A stretch of 14,651 bases of DNA from Anaerolineales bacterium. GTDB lineage: Bacteria; Chloroflexota; Anaerolineae; Anaerolineales; Anaerolineaceae. Under the pieces are notes generated by a model, which saw only the letters and a program-made list of their open reading frames with translations, did not search any database and had not been told where the DNA came from. The number at the start of each line of letters is the position of its first letter. Positions within the stretch are counted from its first letter, which is position 1. This document shows, in pieces, positions 1 through 6,475 of this stretch. Where the stretch lies: assembly GCA_020060485.1 (NCBI GenBank), contig JAGVAB010000032.1:1-14651 (forward strand), given 5' to 3'. A program made the translations under genes and the position numbers.

Positions 1-48
1 AAGGTTAATTTGCAGTTCCCTTATCTTAATGATGACGCCAAATTACAG

Positions 49-254
49 GCCAAATAAGCCCTGGTTTGCGTATATCGCCAGGTTTTCTGCACCCCACCCT
101 TCAAACTCCCCTCCCCGCGAGGTGCTTGACGTGTGATCTTCATTCTTTGCGGGAAGGGGTAAATCATCACCGGTATTTTGCAACTGATTTGGACTGAATG
201 TATTCCACTGCTTTCGAAAATCTCTTTTGTCAAGCTTTCTTGAAAATGCCATAG
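49..254 (-). repeat. Dispersed repeat, left copy (inverted partner of 14447-14651)
   Basis: Read on the minus strand this segment matches 14447-14651 on the plus strand. The core (84-243 here, 14458-14617 there) is 160 bp long in both, with only two mismatches and no indels. Beyond the core on the left-edge side the copies diverge by scattered substitutions and a small gap. On the other side similarity fades close to an ATG at 252-250. A minus-strand reading frame from that ATG stays open to a TAA at 43-45 and encodes about 69 residues, including FSRKLDKRDFRKQWNTFSP. I recognise no domain in it. It may be the start of a multi-copy gene or mobile element, or non-coding repeat DNA with a fortuitous frame. 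Confidence 0.85.
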
Positions 255-325
255 CAGTGGGCGTGGGCAATTGCATCTTGCTCCGTGTTGAAATGTTTTT
301 TACCCATCTCCCGAAAAACTTTTTT

Positions 326-366
326 TTGCAGCGAGTTTGAGCGCATTGTGCTCAAACTCGCTGCAA
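326..366. repeat. Perfect 17-bp inverted repeat (hairpin)
   Basis: The arms at 326-342 and 350-366 are exact reverse complements around a 7-base loop, built on GCAGCGAGTTTGAGC. A run of T lies before the left arm, and no T run follows the right arm. The U-tract is therefore on the wrong side for a plus-strand intrinsic terminator, and in minus-strand RNA it would read as A. A second short dyad (CCCCGCC/GGCGGGG) follows at about 378-395. This looks like dispersed palindromic repeat DNA next to the left terminal repeat rather than a gene part. Confidence 0.7.
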
Positions 367-395
367 TCTTCTCAATTCCCCGCCTTGGGGCGGGG

Positions 396-590
396 TTAGG
401 AATGGGGTAAACATTCATTTATCGTAGAAAAGAATTTTTGATGCAATTGCCTTAGCAGAGGGCGCACTAAAATGTTGTAAATTTTGTCGTTGGAGGAGGG
501 TTTCACCCGACGTGGCAATCCCCATCACGGCTAGGACGCTTCGCGGCCACAATCGCTCACCTGAACTCCCTGGCACTAATCAACCCGGAC
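396..590. other. Non-coding stretch with no recognised gene
   Basis: I see no convincing gene between the left repeat and the lipoprotein terminator. The 12-mer GATGCAATTGCC at 440-451 is the reverse complement of 267-278. Next to it, TAGCAGAGGGCG (453-464) resembles TAGCAGTGGGCG (252-263) in direct orientation. These suggest remnants of further repeat copies. The only reading frames here are short and lack a ribosome binding site. Confidence 0.5.
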
Positions 591-611
591 ACTTCGAAAA
601 GTTCAGTGACC
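591..611 (-). repeat. Short dispersed motif, copy 1
   Basis: On the minus strand this reads GGTCACTGAACTTTTCGAAG, a degenerate relative of CTGAGTTTGTCGAAG. Related copies lie at 1681-1701 (minus) and 6097-6119 (plus). This copy is just beyond the terminator of the first lipoprotein gene and points in the same sense as that gene. The CTGAGCTTGTCGAAGG type of motif is a well-known short dispersed palindromic repeat in many bacterial genomes. Confidence 0.55.
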
Positions 612-615
612 GCTT

Positions 616-655
616 CTTTCAAAACAAAGACTGGTGAGAGTGCCTCCCACCAGTC
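616..655 (-). terminator. Intrinsic terminator of the first lipoprotein gene
   Basis: An 8-bp perfect stem (GACTGGTG at 629-636 with CACCAGTC at 648-655) is followed, in minus-strand RNA, by a U-rich tail (TTTGTTTTG). It starts 23 bases after the stop codon at 678. This is the normal layout of a rho-independent terminator. Confidence 0.8.
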
Positions 656-677
656 TGGTACACAAAACAAACCGGGA

Positions 678-1499
678 TTACTCGGTGGCGGTATACGAAT
701 CCAGCAGGAACTCGATCTGCACCGGGCCATTACCAAAGGACATGGCGCCCATACCCACCGAGCCTTCCTTCAGGCGGTTGTCTGTTACCACCCGCTTGTC
801 GGGCGGCAGCTGCTCAACGCCATTGATGAAGACGCGCAGTTCCTCGCCCTTGCAGGAAAAGCCAAGGGTGTTGATCTTCAACAAACCATTGATGATATCT
901 GGCGTATTGATCTTGGTCATGTTCTTGAGCAGGTTGACATAGGGCACCTGCTTGCGGGCCAGCAAATCCGGATCATAGCGGTAAAGTTGGTAAGAGCCTG
1001 TCTCAACGCCGCGGGTGGCGATGCGCAGCTCATACCAGCCCCGGTCCGAATGGCGGCAGATCAGCGCAATGCCATTGCGATCCGCCTTGACGGTTTCCAC
1101 TTCAGTTTCCACATATACATCGCCAAAACTGACATCTTCGGCAAACACATAGGAATATGTTTCAGCCGAGGGCAATTCGAAGATCACGCGCCGGCCCATC
1201 TGAAAAGAGAATTCCTTGCTTTTGTCACCAGCGGTAACGAACTCCTTCCAGGTGGCGCTTGCAGCATCAAAAGAAACCTCAGTGGGCGTTGGTTCAGGCA
1301 CCTCGGGCTGCGCTTCGACCACCGTTTCTTCCACTGGTGGTGGAGGCGGCAGGGTGGGCGCTTCCTGAGGAAGCGCTGCCAGGGTGGGGATCTCCAAAAC
1401 AACCGGCGGCTCTTCAGTCGCTTTTGCCCCGCCAAGGCTGCAAGCCAGCAGCAACAGCAGTGACAACGATATAAATAGAAGCTTCTTGATCCGTTTCAT
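678..1499 (-). CDS. Lipoprotein with a probable concanavalin-like (DUF1080-type) beta-sandwich domain
   Basis: This encodes a predicted exported lipoprotein of 273 residues. The N-terminus has a basic start (MKRIKK), a Leu-rich hydrophobic segment at about 7-18 and a lipobox ending at Cys20 (LLAC). Residues 22-75 form a Pro/Glu/Thr-rich linker. Residues 76-273 look like a single globular beta-rich domain with NGIALICR, GWYELRI, LRVFINGVE and GSVGMGAMSFGNGP, a pattern reminiscent of the concanavalin-like/3-keto-disaccharide hydrolase (DUF1080) fold. That assignment is by pattern only. I see no clear catalytic residues, so a binding or surface role is as likely as an enzymatic one. The ATG at 1499 is preceded by AAGGAGAGG and a near-consensus promoter. 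The downstream neighbour on the same strand (1762-2541) is a paralogue, which implies an old tandem duplication. Confidence 0.85.
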   Translation of the reverse strand: MKRIKKLLFISLSLLLLLACSLGGAKATEEPPVVLEIPTLAALPQEAPTLPPPPPVEETVVEAQPEVPEPTPTEVSFDAASATWKEFVTAGDKSKEFSFQMGRRVIFELPSAETYSYVFAEDVSFGDVYVETEVETVKADRNGIALICRHSDRGWYELRIATRGVETGSYQLYRYDPDLLARKQVPYVNLLKNMTKINTPDIINGLLKINTLGFSCKGEELRVFINGVEQLPPDKRVVTDNRLKEGSVGMGAMSFGNGPVQIEFLLDSYTATE

Positions 1500-1586
1500 C
1501 TTCGTTTCCTCTCCTTGTGTATACCAAAAAAGTCCTTTTCGCCAGCCAGGAAAAAGCGGCGCATTGGATGATTATGAGATGAATTT

Positions 1587-1615
1587 ACTATAATGAGATT
1601 CAAATTGAAAGTCAA
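1587..1615 (-). promoter_or_regulatory. Sigma-70-type promoter of the first lipoprotein gene
   Basis: On the minus strand a -35 TTGACT (1615-1610) and a -10 TATAGT (1592-1587) are separated by exactly 17 bases. The expected start point is near 1580, which gives a leader of about 80 bases. The gene therefore has its own promoter, independent of the lipoprotein gene upstream, which also has its own terminator. Confidence 0.7.
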
Positions 1616-1680
1616 GTGAAGCAGGTTATATTTTACTAAATTGATATGATTTATATGATTTGCGGCAAAATCAAACCGGC

Positions 1681-1701
1681 ACTTTGACGAACTCAGTGAC
1701 C
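1681..1701 (-). repeat. Short dispersed motif, copy 2
   Basis: On the minus strand this reads GGTCACTGAGTTCGTCAAAG. It sits just past the terminator of the second lipoprotein gene, in the same relative position and orientation as copy 1. Similarity between the two 3' flanks extends for roughly 40 bases, so it may partly reflect duplication of the whole gene unit. Confidence 0.55.
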
Positions 1702-1709
1702 AGTTCTCT

Positions 1710-1740
1710 CAAAAAAACACCGCCCGGTTGGGCGGCGTTT
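1710..1740 (-). terminator. Intrinsic terminator of the second lipoprotein gene
   Basis: In minus-strand RNA an 11-bp stem (AAACGCCGCCC with GGGCGGTGTTT, containing one G-U pair) closes a 4-base loop. It is followed by a run of seven U. It begins 21 bases after the stop codon at 1762. Confidence 0.9.
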
Positions 1741-1761
1741 TGATCGTGAGCAAACCAGGGA

Positions 1762-2541
1762 CTATGGCTTGGAAAGCCCGAAATAATCCATCATGATGTT
1801 GACCGGCATATTATTGTATGACATGGCGCCGATCCCCACCAGGCCGCCTTCGGTCAACTGGCTGTCCTGGACGGTCTTCACCATCTCGCCATTGACTTCC
1901 AGCACCAGGGAGGAACCCTGGCACAAAACGCGCATCACATTCTCGCGGGTTGGGCGAATGGCAGAGGACACACCCTTGGCCAGTTCCTTGTATGGATTCT
2001 TGTAATCATCCCGCAACGCAGCCTGATAATGGTAAATGGCATACTGGCCCGTGCTCGAAACGCGGAACTCATACCATTCCGATTGGTCTGGCTTGGCACG
2101 ACACAACAGGGCAATGCCGTTTTCATTGGCGCCGCCGGATTGATATTTCAGCTCCATCAACACATCAGCAACAGCCGGGCGCTGGTTGAATTGATAGACA
2201 TAGGTCTCAAAATCATACAAACCGAAGTTCAATTTGCTGTCCTGATACGAAATTTTGGACTTCTCCTTGCCCGGCAAGGCCTGGGTGGTGAGGGTGATCG
2301 GCGCCGCCCAGTCATCGGTCAACACATTGAACTCATCAAGATAGTTATCCGAAACCTCCTTGAGCTTGGGGGTGGGGGTGGGCTGCACCTCAACCTGACC
2401 CACGCCGCTGATCGCGGAAGTGGGCAGCACAGCTGCCTGAACAGCCTCGGGGGCTTTGCGGCCGGTGAGGGATCCCAGACTGCACGCCATGGTCAACAAA
2501 ACCAGACCTGTTACAACAATAAGATAAGAATATTTCTTCAT
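1762..2541 (-). CDS. Lipoprotein, paralogue of the gene at 678-1499
   Basis: This encodes a predicted exported lipoprotein of 259 residues with a hydrophobic signal segment at 5-19 and Cys20 in LTMAC. The lipobox is less ideal than in its neighbour because Thr is at -3. The mature start CSLG is shared by both proteins. A linker with PTPTPK ends at about residue 65. The remaining ~195 residues repeat the landmarks of the neighbour in order: NGIALLCR, EWYEFRVSSTG, LVLEVNGEM and GLVGIGAMSYNNMPV. The two proteins clearly share one fold, probably a concanavalin-like sandwich, but have diverged strongly elsewhere. The ATG at 2541 follows GAAAGGAG with a 7-base spacer. I saw no convincing promoter in the 130 bases before it, so it may be cotranscribed with the gene at 2672-3031. 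Function is unknown. Confidence 0.85.
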   Translation of the reverse strand: MKKYSYLIVVTGLVLLTMACSLGSLTGRKAPEAVQAAVLPTSAISGVGQVEVQPTPTPKLKEVSDNYLDEFNVLTDDWAAPITLTTQALPGKEKSKISYQDSKLNFGLYDFETYVYQFNQRPAVADVLMELKYQSGGANENGIALLCRAKPDQSEWYEFRVSSTGQYAIYHYQAALRDDYKNPYKELAKGVSSAIRPTRENVMRVLCQGSSLVLEVNGEMVKTVQDSQLTEGGLVGIGAMSYNNMPVNIMMDYFGLSKP

Positions 2542-2671
2542 TTTTTTCTCCTTTCAAAAGCAACACAAAACACACCACCATTCCGCAACGAAACGGCGTT
2601 TTTCTGAAACTGATTAGGAATGTCGTCTGCGATGATTCAGTTTGGATGATTAGCCAGCAGCCAGCATCAGC

Positions 2672-3031
2672 TTATTGGACGTCTTGCTCCTCAGCCTGCA
2701 CATCCACCACCGGGTTGGCCGCCGCAGGTGCGCCCGAAAAGGCCAGTCCCTGCTGCTCCAGTTCTGCCAGATGTTCTTGCACCACGTCCTGGGGGCAAAG
2801 CGCAACAAAAAGGTAAACGCCCAGCCCCAGCACCACCGCATCATCCACTATAAAGGGAAACAGATCGGGCAGCAACAAATATAGCAAACTGCCCAGCGGC
2901 AGCACCTTGAGGAACAAGCTGACCCGCGCATCCAGCACCAGGCGCACAACCAACCTGGCATAGCCAGCCAATTTGTGAAACAGGCCAGTTCTATCGGTGG
3001 ATAAGGATTTCTCGTTCGAGAATGTCGGCAT
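2672..3031 (-). CDS. DUF1232 (YkvA-like) small membrane protein
   Basis: This encodes a 119-residue protein with a soluble basic N-terminus and two closely spaced hydrophobic segments at about residues 41-58 and 63-80. They flank YLLLPDLFPFIVDD, which matches the LP-D-L-P-DD pattern of the DUF1232/YkvA family. The C-terminal ~30 residues are Ala/Glu-rich. The family is widespread and its function is poorly known. I chose the ATG at 3031 because GGAGG lies 5 bases upstream of it. The frame extends 10 codons further back, but that extension would overlap the -10 element. It is the first of three genes on this strand and lies divergent from the oxidoreductase operon. Confidence 0.75.
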   Translation of the reverse strand: MPTFSNEKSLSTDRTGLFHKLAGYARLVVRLVLDARVSLFLKVLPLGSLLYLLLPDLFPFIVDDAVVLGLGVYLFVALCPQDVVQEHLAELEQQGLAFSGAPAAANPVVDVQAEEQDVQ

Positions 3032-3047
3032 GTGAACCTCCAGTATC

Positions 3048-3113
3048 ATTATAACCACCATGTCCCAGGGCGCGGCTTTAGAGTTTGATTAATTCCACTT
3101 TAGAGTTTGATTA
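3048..3113 (-). promoter_or_regulatory. -10 element with two direct repeats spaced 22 bp upstream
   Basis: On the minus strand a perfect TATAAT (3053-3048) precedes the DUF1232-like gene, but the expected -35 position (3076-3071) reads GCCGCG, which is not a -35 element. The 16-mer CTTTAGAGTTTGATTA occurs exactly at 3076-3091 and 3098-3113 (plus-strand reading), 22 bp apart, or two helical turns. If transcription starts near 3041, the repeat centres fall at about -42 and -64. That arrangement suits an activator that replaces a -35 contact. The start point would lie very close to the ribosome binding site, so the promoter assignment is tentative. Confidence 0.45.
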
Positions 3114-3269
3114 GAGTAATTTTCAATCTTTCTACTTTTTTTGTTGTTTTTAAGGCGTTTCCTTTGCGGGCATGCCTTAATATGCTCGCCAAATCTGCGG
3201 AGCTTTGTTTGAGGGGATGATGATGATTGACACTTCCCAAACCTGGCAGCCACGGGCACAATGGTAGTG

Positions 3270-3285
3270 TGCCGGCAAGCCGGCA
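3270..3285. repeat. Perfect short palindrome TGCCGGC-AA-GCCGGCA
   Basis: This 7-bp dyad around AA lies 71 bases before the ferredoxin-like subunit gene, in the 325-base divergent region between 3031 and 3357. It could be a regulator site or another dispersed palindrome. I saw no well-spaced promoter for the operon: TTGACA at 3227-3232 has no -10 element at a normal distance. Confidence 0.35.
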
Positions 3286-3356
3286 TAAAACGCATCGCAG
3301 TTTCTTCACGCACCTTATGAATCCTGCTATCCAACTGTCTTAACAAGGAGGAATGA

Positions 3357-3611
3357 ATGCCCCCAAAGGGACGAATCGAGGTCAGCGATTTTTACTGCAA
3401 AGGCTGTGGTTTGTGTGTGAATTTCTGCCCGCAACAGGTGATCCGTCTGGCGCCGGATAGACTGAACGCCAAGGGATACCACCCGGCCGAGCAATACCTG
3501 GAAGACTGCATCGCCTGCGCTACCTGCGCTCTGGTCTGTCCGGACGCGGCCATCACCGTCTATCGTTTTGCCAAACAGCCTGTCCAGACGGCAACTGGGA
3601 GGAATGAATGA
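3357..3611 (+). CDS. 2-oxoacid:ferredoxin oxidoreductase, delta subunit (2[4Fe-4S] ferredoxin domain)
   Basis: This encodes an 84-residue ferredoxin-like electron carrier subunit of a four-subunit 2-oxoacid:ferredoxin oxidoreductase (KorD/VorD type). Two CxxCxxCxxxCP clusters are visible: [12 protein letters not shown] near residues 14-25 and [12 protein letters not shown] near residues 52-63. Each supplies four Cys for a [4Fe-4S] cluster. They would carry electrons from the thiamine diphosphate site to free ferredoxin. The ATG at 3357 lies 5 bases after AAGGAGG; the ATG at 3353 is too close to it. The stop overlaps the start of the next gene by 4 bases (ATGA), so translation is probably coupled. 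It is the first gene of the operon, in the order delta-alpha-beta-gamma. Confidence 0.92.
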   Translation: MPPKGRIEVSDFYCKGCGLCVNFCPQQVIRLAPDRLNAKGYHPAEQYLEDCIACATCALVCPDAAITVYRFAKQPVQTATGRNE

Positions 3612-4726
3612 CCAGAGAACTTCTCAAAGGGAACATCGCTTTTGCCGAGGCGGCGGTACGCGCCGGGCTGGATGCTTACTTCGGTTACCCGATCACCCCG
3701 CAGACCGAAGCGCTGGAATACCTTTCATACCGCATGCCGGAATTACAGCGCGCCTTTGTGCAGGCAGAAAGTGAGCTGGGCGCGATCAACATGGTCTATG
3801 GCGCGGCCTGCACCGGCCGGCGGGCGATGACCTCCTCCTCCAGCCCGGGCGTGAGCCTGATGATGGAAGGATTATCCTACATCGCTGGCACCGAACTACC
3901 CGCAGTGCTGGTGGATGTGATGCGCGGCGGCCCTGGGCTGGGCAACATCGCCCCCGCCCAAAGCGACTACAACCACATTGTGCATGGCGGCGGGCATGGC
4001 GACTACTATCCCATCGTGCTGGCTCCGGCCAACATTCAGGAAACCATCGACCTTACCTACGGCGCGTTCGACCTGGCGGAGAAATACCGCTCGATCGTCA
4101 TCATCCTTATTGACGGCAGCATCGGACAGATGATGGAACCCGCCGACCTGCCGCCGATGAAACCCCGCAAAAAACAATTCCCCGAATGGGCCACAGATGG
4201 CTGCGAAGGCCGACCGGCCCGTTTTTTGACCTCCATCGCCCTCGACCCGCCCAAGCAAGAACTCACCAACCTGCGCATCCTCAAACGCTGGCAGGAAGTG
4301 TGCGCCAATGAAGTGATCTGCAAGGAATACTTCATGGAAGACGCCCGCTATGCGGTCATCGGCTTTGGCACCTCAGGACGCATCGCACTTTCAGCCGTGC
4401 GTTCAGCCCGTGCCGAGGGCATCCCGGTGGGCTTGGTGCGCCCGGTCACCCTCAGCCCCTTCCCGGTACAGGTTATGGAACGCATCAGCCACAGCCTGGA
4501 ATCCGCCCTGGTGGTGGAAATGAACAACGGTCAGATGCTGGAGGATGTGCTGCTGCACACCAAAAGCTGCCTGCCGCTCTCTTTCCTCGGCCACCCCGGC
4601 GGGGTCATCCCCATGGCCGAGGAGATCCTGGACGGCATCCGCCGCATGGCAGCAGAAACGCCGCCCCTCGATTCTCACCCCCGTGACCGCTGGCTTGCCG
4701 AAATCTGTGCAGTGAAAGGATTGTGA
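3608..4726 (+). CDS. 2-oxoacid:ferredoxin oxidoreductase, alpha subunit (VorB/KorA-like)
   Basis: This encodes a 372-residue alpha subunit of a CoA-dependent oxidoreductase that converts a 2-oxoacid to acyl-CoA and CO2 while reducing ferredoxin. The N-terminal pyrimidine-binding domain has GYPITPQTE (residues 26-34), [16 protein letters not shown] (from 52), [15 protein letters not shown] and [16 protein letters not shown], all typical of the VorB branch. Residues ~240-340 form the C-terminal transketolase-like domain ([16 protein letters not shown]). Substrate preference (2-oxoisovalerate, 2-oxoglutarate or another) cannot be read from sequence alone; the close resemblance to VorB favours branched-chain 2-oxoacids. 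The start has GGGAGG upstream and overlaps the delta subunit gene by 4 bases. Confidence 0.92.
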   Translation: MTRELLKGNIAFAEAAVRAGLDAYFGYPITPQTEALEYLSYRMPELQRAFVQAESELGAINMVYGAACTGRRAMTSSSSPGVSLMMEGLSYIAGTELPAVLVDVMRGGPGLGNIAPAQSDYNHIVHGGGHGDYYPIVLAPANIQETIDLTYGAFDLAEKYRSIVIILIDGSIGQMMEPADLPPMKPRKKQFPEWATDGCEGRPARFLTSIALDPPKQELTNLRILKRWQEVCANEVICKEYFMEDARYAVIGFGTSGRIALSAVRSARAEGIPVGLVRPVTLSPFPVQVMERISHSLESALVVEMNNGQMLEDVLLHTKSCLPLSFLGHPGGVIPMAEEILDGIRRMAAETPPLDSHPRDRWLAEICAVKGL

Positions 4727-4728
4727 GC

Positions 4729-5511
4729 ATGGGCACCCTTCTTGAACAAAACGAGACCATCGTCTATCAGCGCCCGGCTTCCTTCCGGCCTGCGCCCACC
4801 CACTACTGCCCTGGCTGCACGCACGGCATCGCCCACCACCTGGTGGCCGAAGTGGTGGATGAAATGGGCATTCGCGAAAAGACCATCGGCGTGGCCTCAG
4901 TCGGCTGCTCGGTCTTTACCTATCATTATTTCAACTTTGATTTCACCCAGGCCCCGCACGGACGGGCGCCCGCCATGGCCACCGGCATCAAGCGCACCCT
5001 GCCGGACAAGTTCGTGATGACTTACCAGGGCGATGGCGACCTGGCTTCGATCGGCATGGGCGAGATTGCAGCCGCAGCTGCCCGCGGCGAGAACATCACC
5101 GTCATCTTCATCAACAACGCCATCTACGGCATGACAGGTGGTCAAATGGCCCCCACCACCCTGCCCGGTCAAAAGACGGCTTCTTCTCCCAATGGTCGGG
5201 ACGTGGAAAACGCCGGCTACCCCCTGCGCACCGCCGAGATGCTGGCCACCCTGGACGGCGCTGGCTATGTGGTGCGGCGCAGCCTGCACGACCCCAAGCA
5301 CATGCGCCAGGCCAAGAAAGCCATCCGCATGGCCTTCGAGACCCAGGCGCGCGGCCTCGGTTTTTCAATGGTGGAATTGCTCTCCACCTGCCCCACCAAC
5401 TGGGGCGACCAGCCGGTGGACGCTCTGAGCTGGATCGAAACCAACATGCTGCCCTTCTATCCCCTGGGCGACTACAAGGTGCATCCGGCCCTGGCCGATG
5501 TGAAAGCATAG
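4729..5511 (+). CDS. 2-oxoacid:ferredoxin oxidoreductase, beta subunit (thiamine diphosphate-binding)
   Basis: This encodes a 260-residue beta subunit that binds the diphosphate end of thiamine diphosphate. Visible motifs are HYCPGCTHGIAHH near residues 26-38 and the TPP motif GDGDLASIGMGE with the following INNAIYGMTGGQ. SVGCSVFTYHYFNFDF is also typical of the family. The start is ambiguous. ATG 4729 has AAAGGA ending 8 bases upstream and is preferred. GTG 4723 would overlap the alpha stop by 4 bases and add two residues. The stop TAG overlaps the ribosome binding site of the gamma gene (TAGGAGGG), so the operon is very compact. Confidence 0.92.
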   Translation: MGTLLEQNETIVYQRPASFRPAPTHYCPGCTHGIAHHLVAEVVDEMGIREKTIGVASVGCSVFTYHYFNFDFTQAPHGRAPAMATGIKRTLPDKFVMTYQGDGDLASIGMGEIAAAAARGENITVIFINNAIYGMTGGQMAPTTLPGQKTASSPNGRDVENAGYPLRTAEMLATLDGAGYVVRRSLHDPKHMRQAKKAIRMAFETQARGLGFSMVELLSTCPTNWGDQPVDALSWIETNMLPFYPLGDYKVHPALADVKA

Positions 5512-5521
5512 GAGGGATTCG

Positions 5522-6061
5522 ATGCAAACAGAAATCATCATTTCCGGTTTTGGCGGCCAGGGAGTCCTCTTTGCCGGACAACTGCTGGCCTATACCGCCA
5601 TGGATGAAGGCCTCGAGGTCACTTGGTATCCCTCGTATGGCCCCGAAATGCGCGGCGGTACGGCCAACTGCACGGTGATCATCTCGGACGAGGAGATCGG
5701 TGCGCCTGTGGTCAGCCGCCCCTCGGCCTGTATCGTTATGAACCTGCCTTCACTGGTCAAATACGAAAGCGAAGTCAAACCGGGCGGGCTGCTCGTTGTC
5801 GATTCCTCGATGATCGACCGCCAGGTGCAGCGGGAAGACATTACCGCGGTCGTCCTGCCGGGCAGCCAACTGGCTGAAGAACAGGGCAACAAACGCATGA
5901 CCAACATGGTCATGCTGGGCGCGCTGATCGCCCACCTGCCGATCATCACCCTGGACGCCTTCGAACGCACCTTAAAGGAACATCTCCCTGAACGACACAT
6001 GCACCTGCTGGAAGCCAACCTGAGCGCGCTGGCCAAAGGGGCGAACTACAAAGCCAATTAA
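5522..6061 (+). CDS. 2-oxoacid:ferredoxin oxidoreductase, gamma subunit
   Basis: This encodes a 179-residue gamma subunit, the usual length for the POR/KOR gamma family. It starts with IIISGFGGQGV (residues 5-15), a glycine-rich loop diagnostic of this subunit, followed by WYPSYGPEMRGGTANC (about 36-51). In related enzymes this subunit helps bind CoA and completes the catalytic core with alpha and beta. GGAGGG lies 5 bases before the ATG, and the gap to the beta gene is only 10 bases. It is the last gene of the operon. The next gene lies 414 bases downstream behind a repeat-rich region, so the epimerase is probably a separate unit. Confidence 0.92.
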   Translation: MQTEIIISGFGGQGVLFAGQLLAYTAMDEGLEVTWYPSYGPEMRGGTANCTVIISDEEIGAPVVSRPSACIVMNLPSLVKYESEVKPGGLLVVDSSMIDRQVQREDITAVVLPGSQLAEEQGNKRMTNMVMLGALIAHLPIITLDAFERTLKEHLPERHMHLLEANLSALAKGANYKAN

Positions 6062-6090
6062 AGAACATCATTGCGAACAAAATGACATTT

Positions 6091-6130
6091 GCCCCGCACC
6101 CTGAGTTTGTCGAAGGGTGTGGGGCGCAAT
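6091..6130 (+). terminator. Repeat-derived hairpin, possible terminator of the oxidoreductase operon (dispersed motif copy 3)
   Basis: GCCCCGCACCC (6091-6101) pairs with GGGTGTGGGGC (6115-6125), 11 bp with one G-T position, around CTGAGTTTGTCGAA. AATTTT follows at about 6128-6133. The loop contains the dispersed CTGAGTTTGTCGAAG motif also found at 591-611 and 1681-1701, here in the sense of the upstream operon. It begins 30 bases after the gamma stop. The U-tract is short, so termination is plausible but not certain. Confidence 0.45.
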
Positions 6131-6145
6131 TTTGCCCACCACCCG

Positions 6146-6325
6146 CGTTGTTGCGAGCGCGGCAAAGCAATCTCCACCCCATTACGCGTCGCTCCCAGGC
6201 GGGCGCAGCCGAAGCGTGGCACTCCCCACCACCAGCGTCGTTGCGAGGCGGGCGCAACCCAACGAAGCAATCTCCAAGCCAATATCCGAAATTGCTTCGA
6301 CCCTTAAAGGAGTCTCGCAACGACA
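6146..6325. repeat. Cluster of TTGCGAG...GAAGCAATCTCC-type interspersed repeats
   Basis: Two direct units, each with TTGCGAG-like and AAGCAATCTCC parts, occur at about 6146-6176 and 6237-6275. A third lies inverted at 6291-6324. The second and third form a long palindrome: GTCGTTGCGAG (6237-6247) pairs with CTCGCAACGAC (6314-6324), and CGAAGCAAT (6263-6271) with ATTGCTTCG (6291-6299). This CATTGCGAGG...CGAAGCAATCTCC family is a familiar interspersed repeat in several bacterial genomes. No reading frame in 6062-6475 looks like a gene. Confidence 0.75.
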
Positions 6326-6362
6326 AAGTCGTAGTTGTCATCGCGATGGGGACATCCTGGGT

Positions 6363-6368
6363 TATAAT
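6363..6368 (+). promoter_or_regulatory. Candidate -10 element upstream of the epimerase gene
   Basis: A perfect TATAAT lies 107 bases before the epimerase ATG. The nearest -35-like sequence, TTGTCA at 6335-6340, is 22 bases away, too far for a normal sigma-70 promoter, and there is no TG extension. It is recorded only as a candidate. Confidence 0.3.
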
Positions 6369-6475
6369 AGCAGCGACCAACAAGAAAACCCAAATCCAAA
6401 ACGCCCAGGCTCCCGGGCAGGCCCTAACATAACGATTCAACCCCGGGTGACCTTCCCTGAAAGGTTCGCATCATC

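Noticed and set aside
230..418. Minus-strand frame of 62 codons next to the left repeat
   Set aside because: It translates palindromic repeat sequence and has no similarity to a protein family.
606..1463. Plus-strand frame of 285 codons opposite the first lipoprotein
   Set aside because: The minus strand has a signal peptide, lipobox, promoter, ribosome binding site and terminator. The plus-strand product ends in a glutamine run caused by antisense reading of the leucine-rich signal.
3227..3262. TTGACA ... CACAAT as promoter of the oxidoreductase operon
   Set aside because: The spacer is 24 bases, too long for a sigma-70 promoter.
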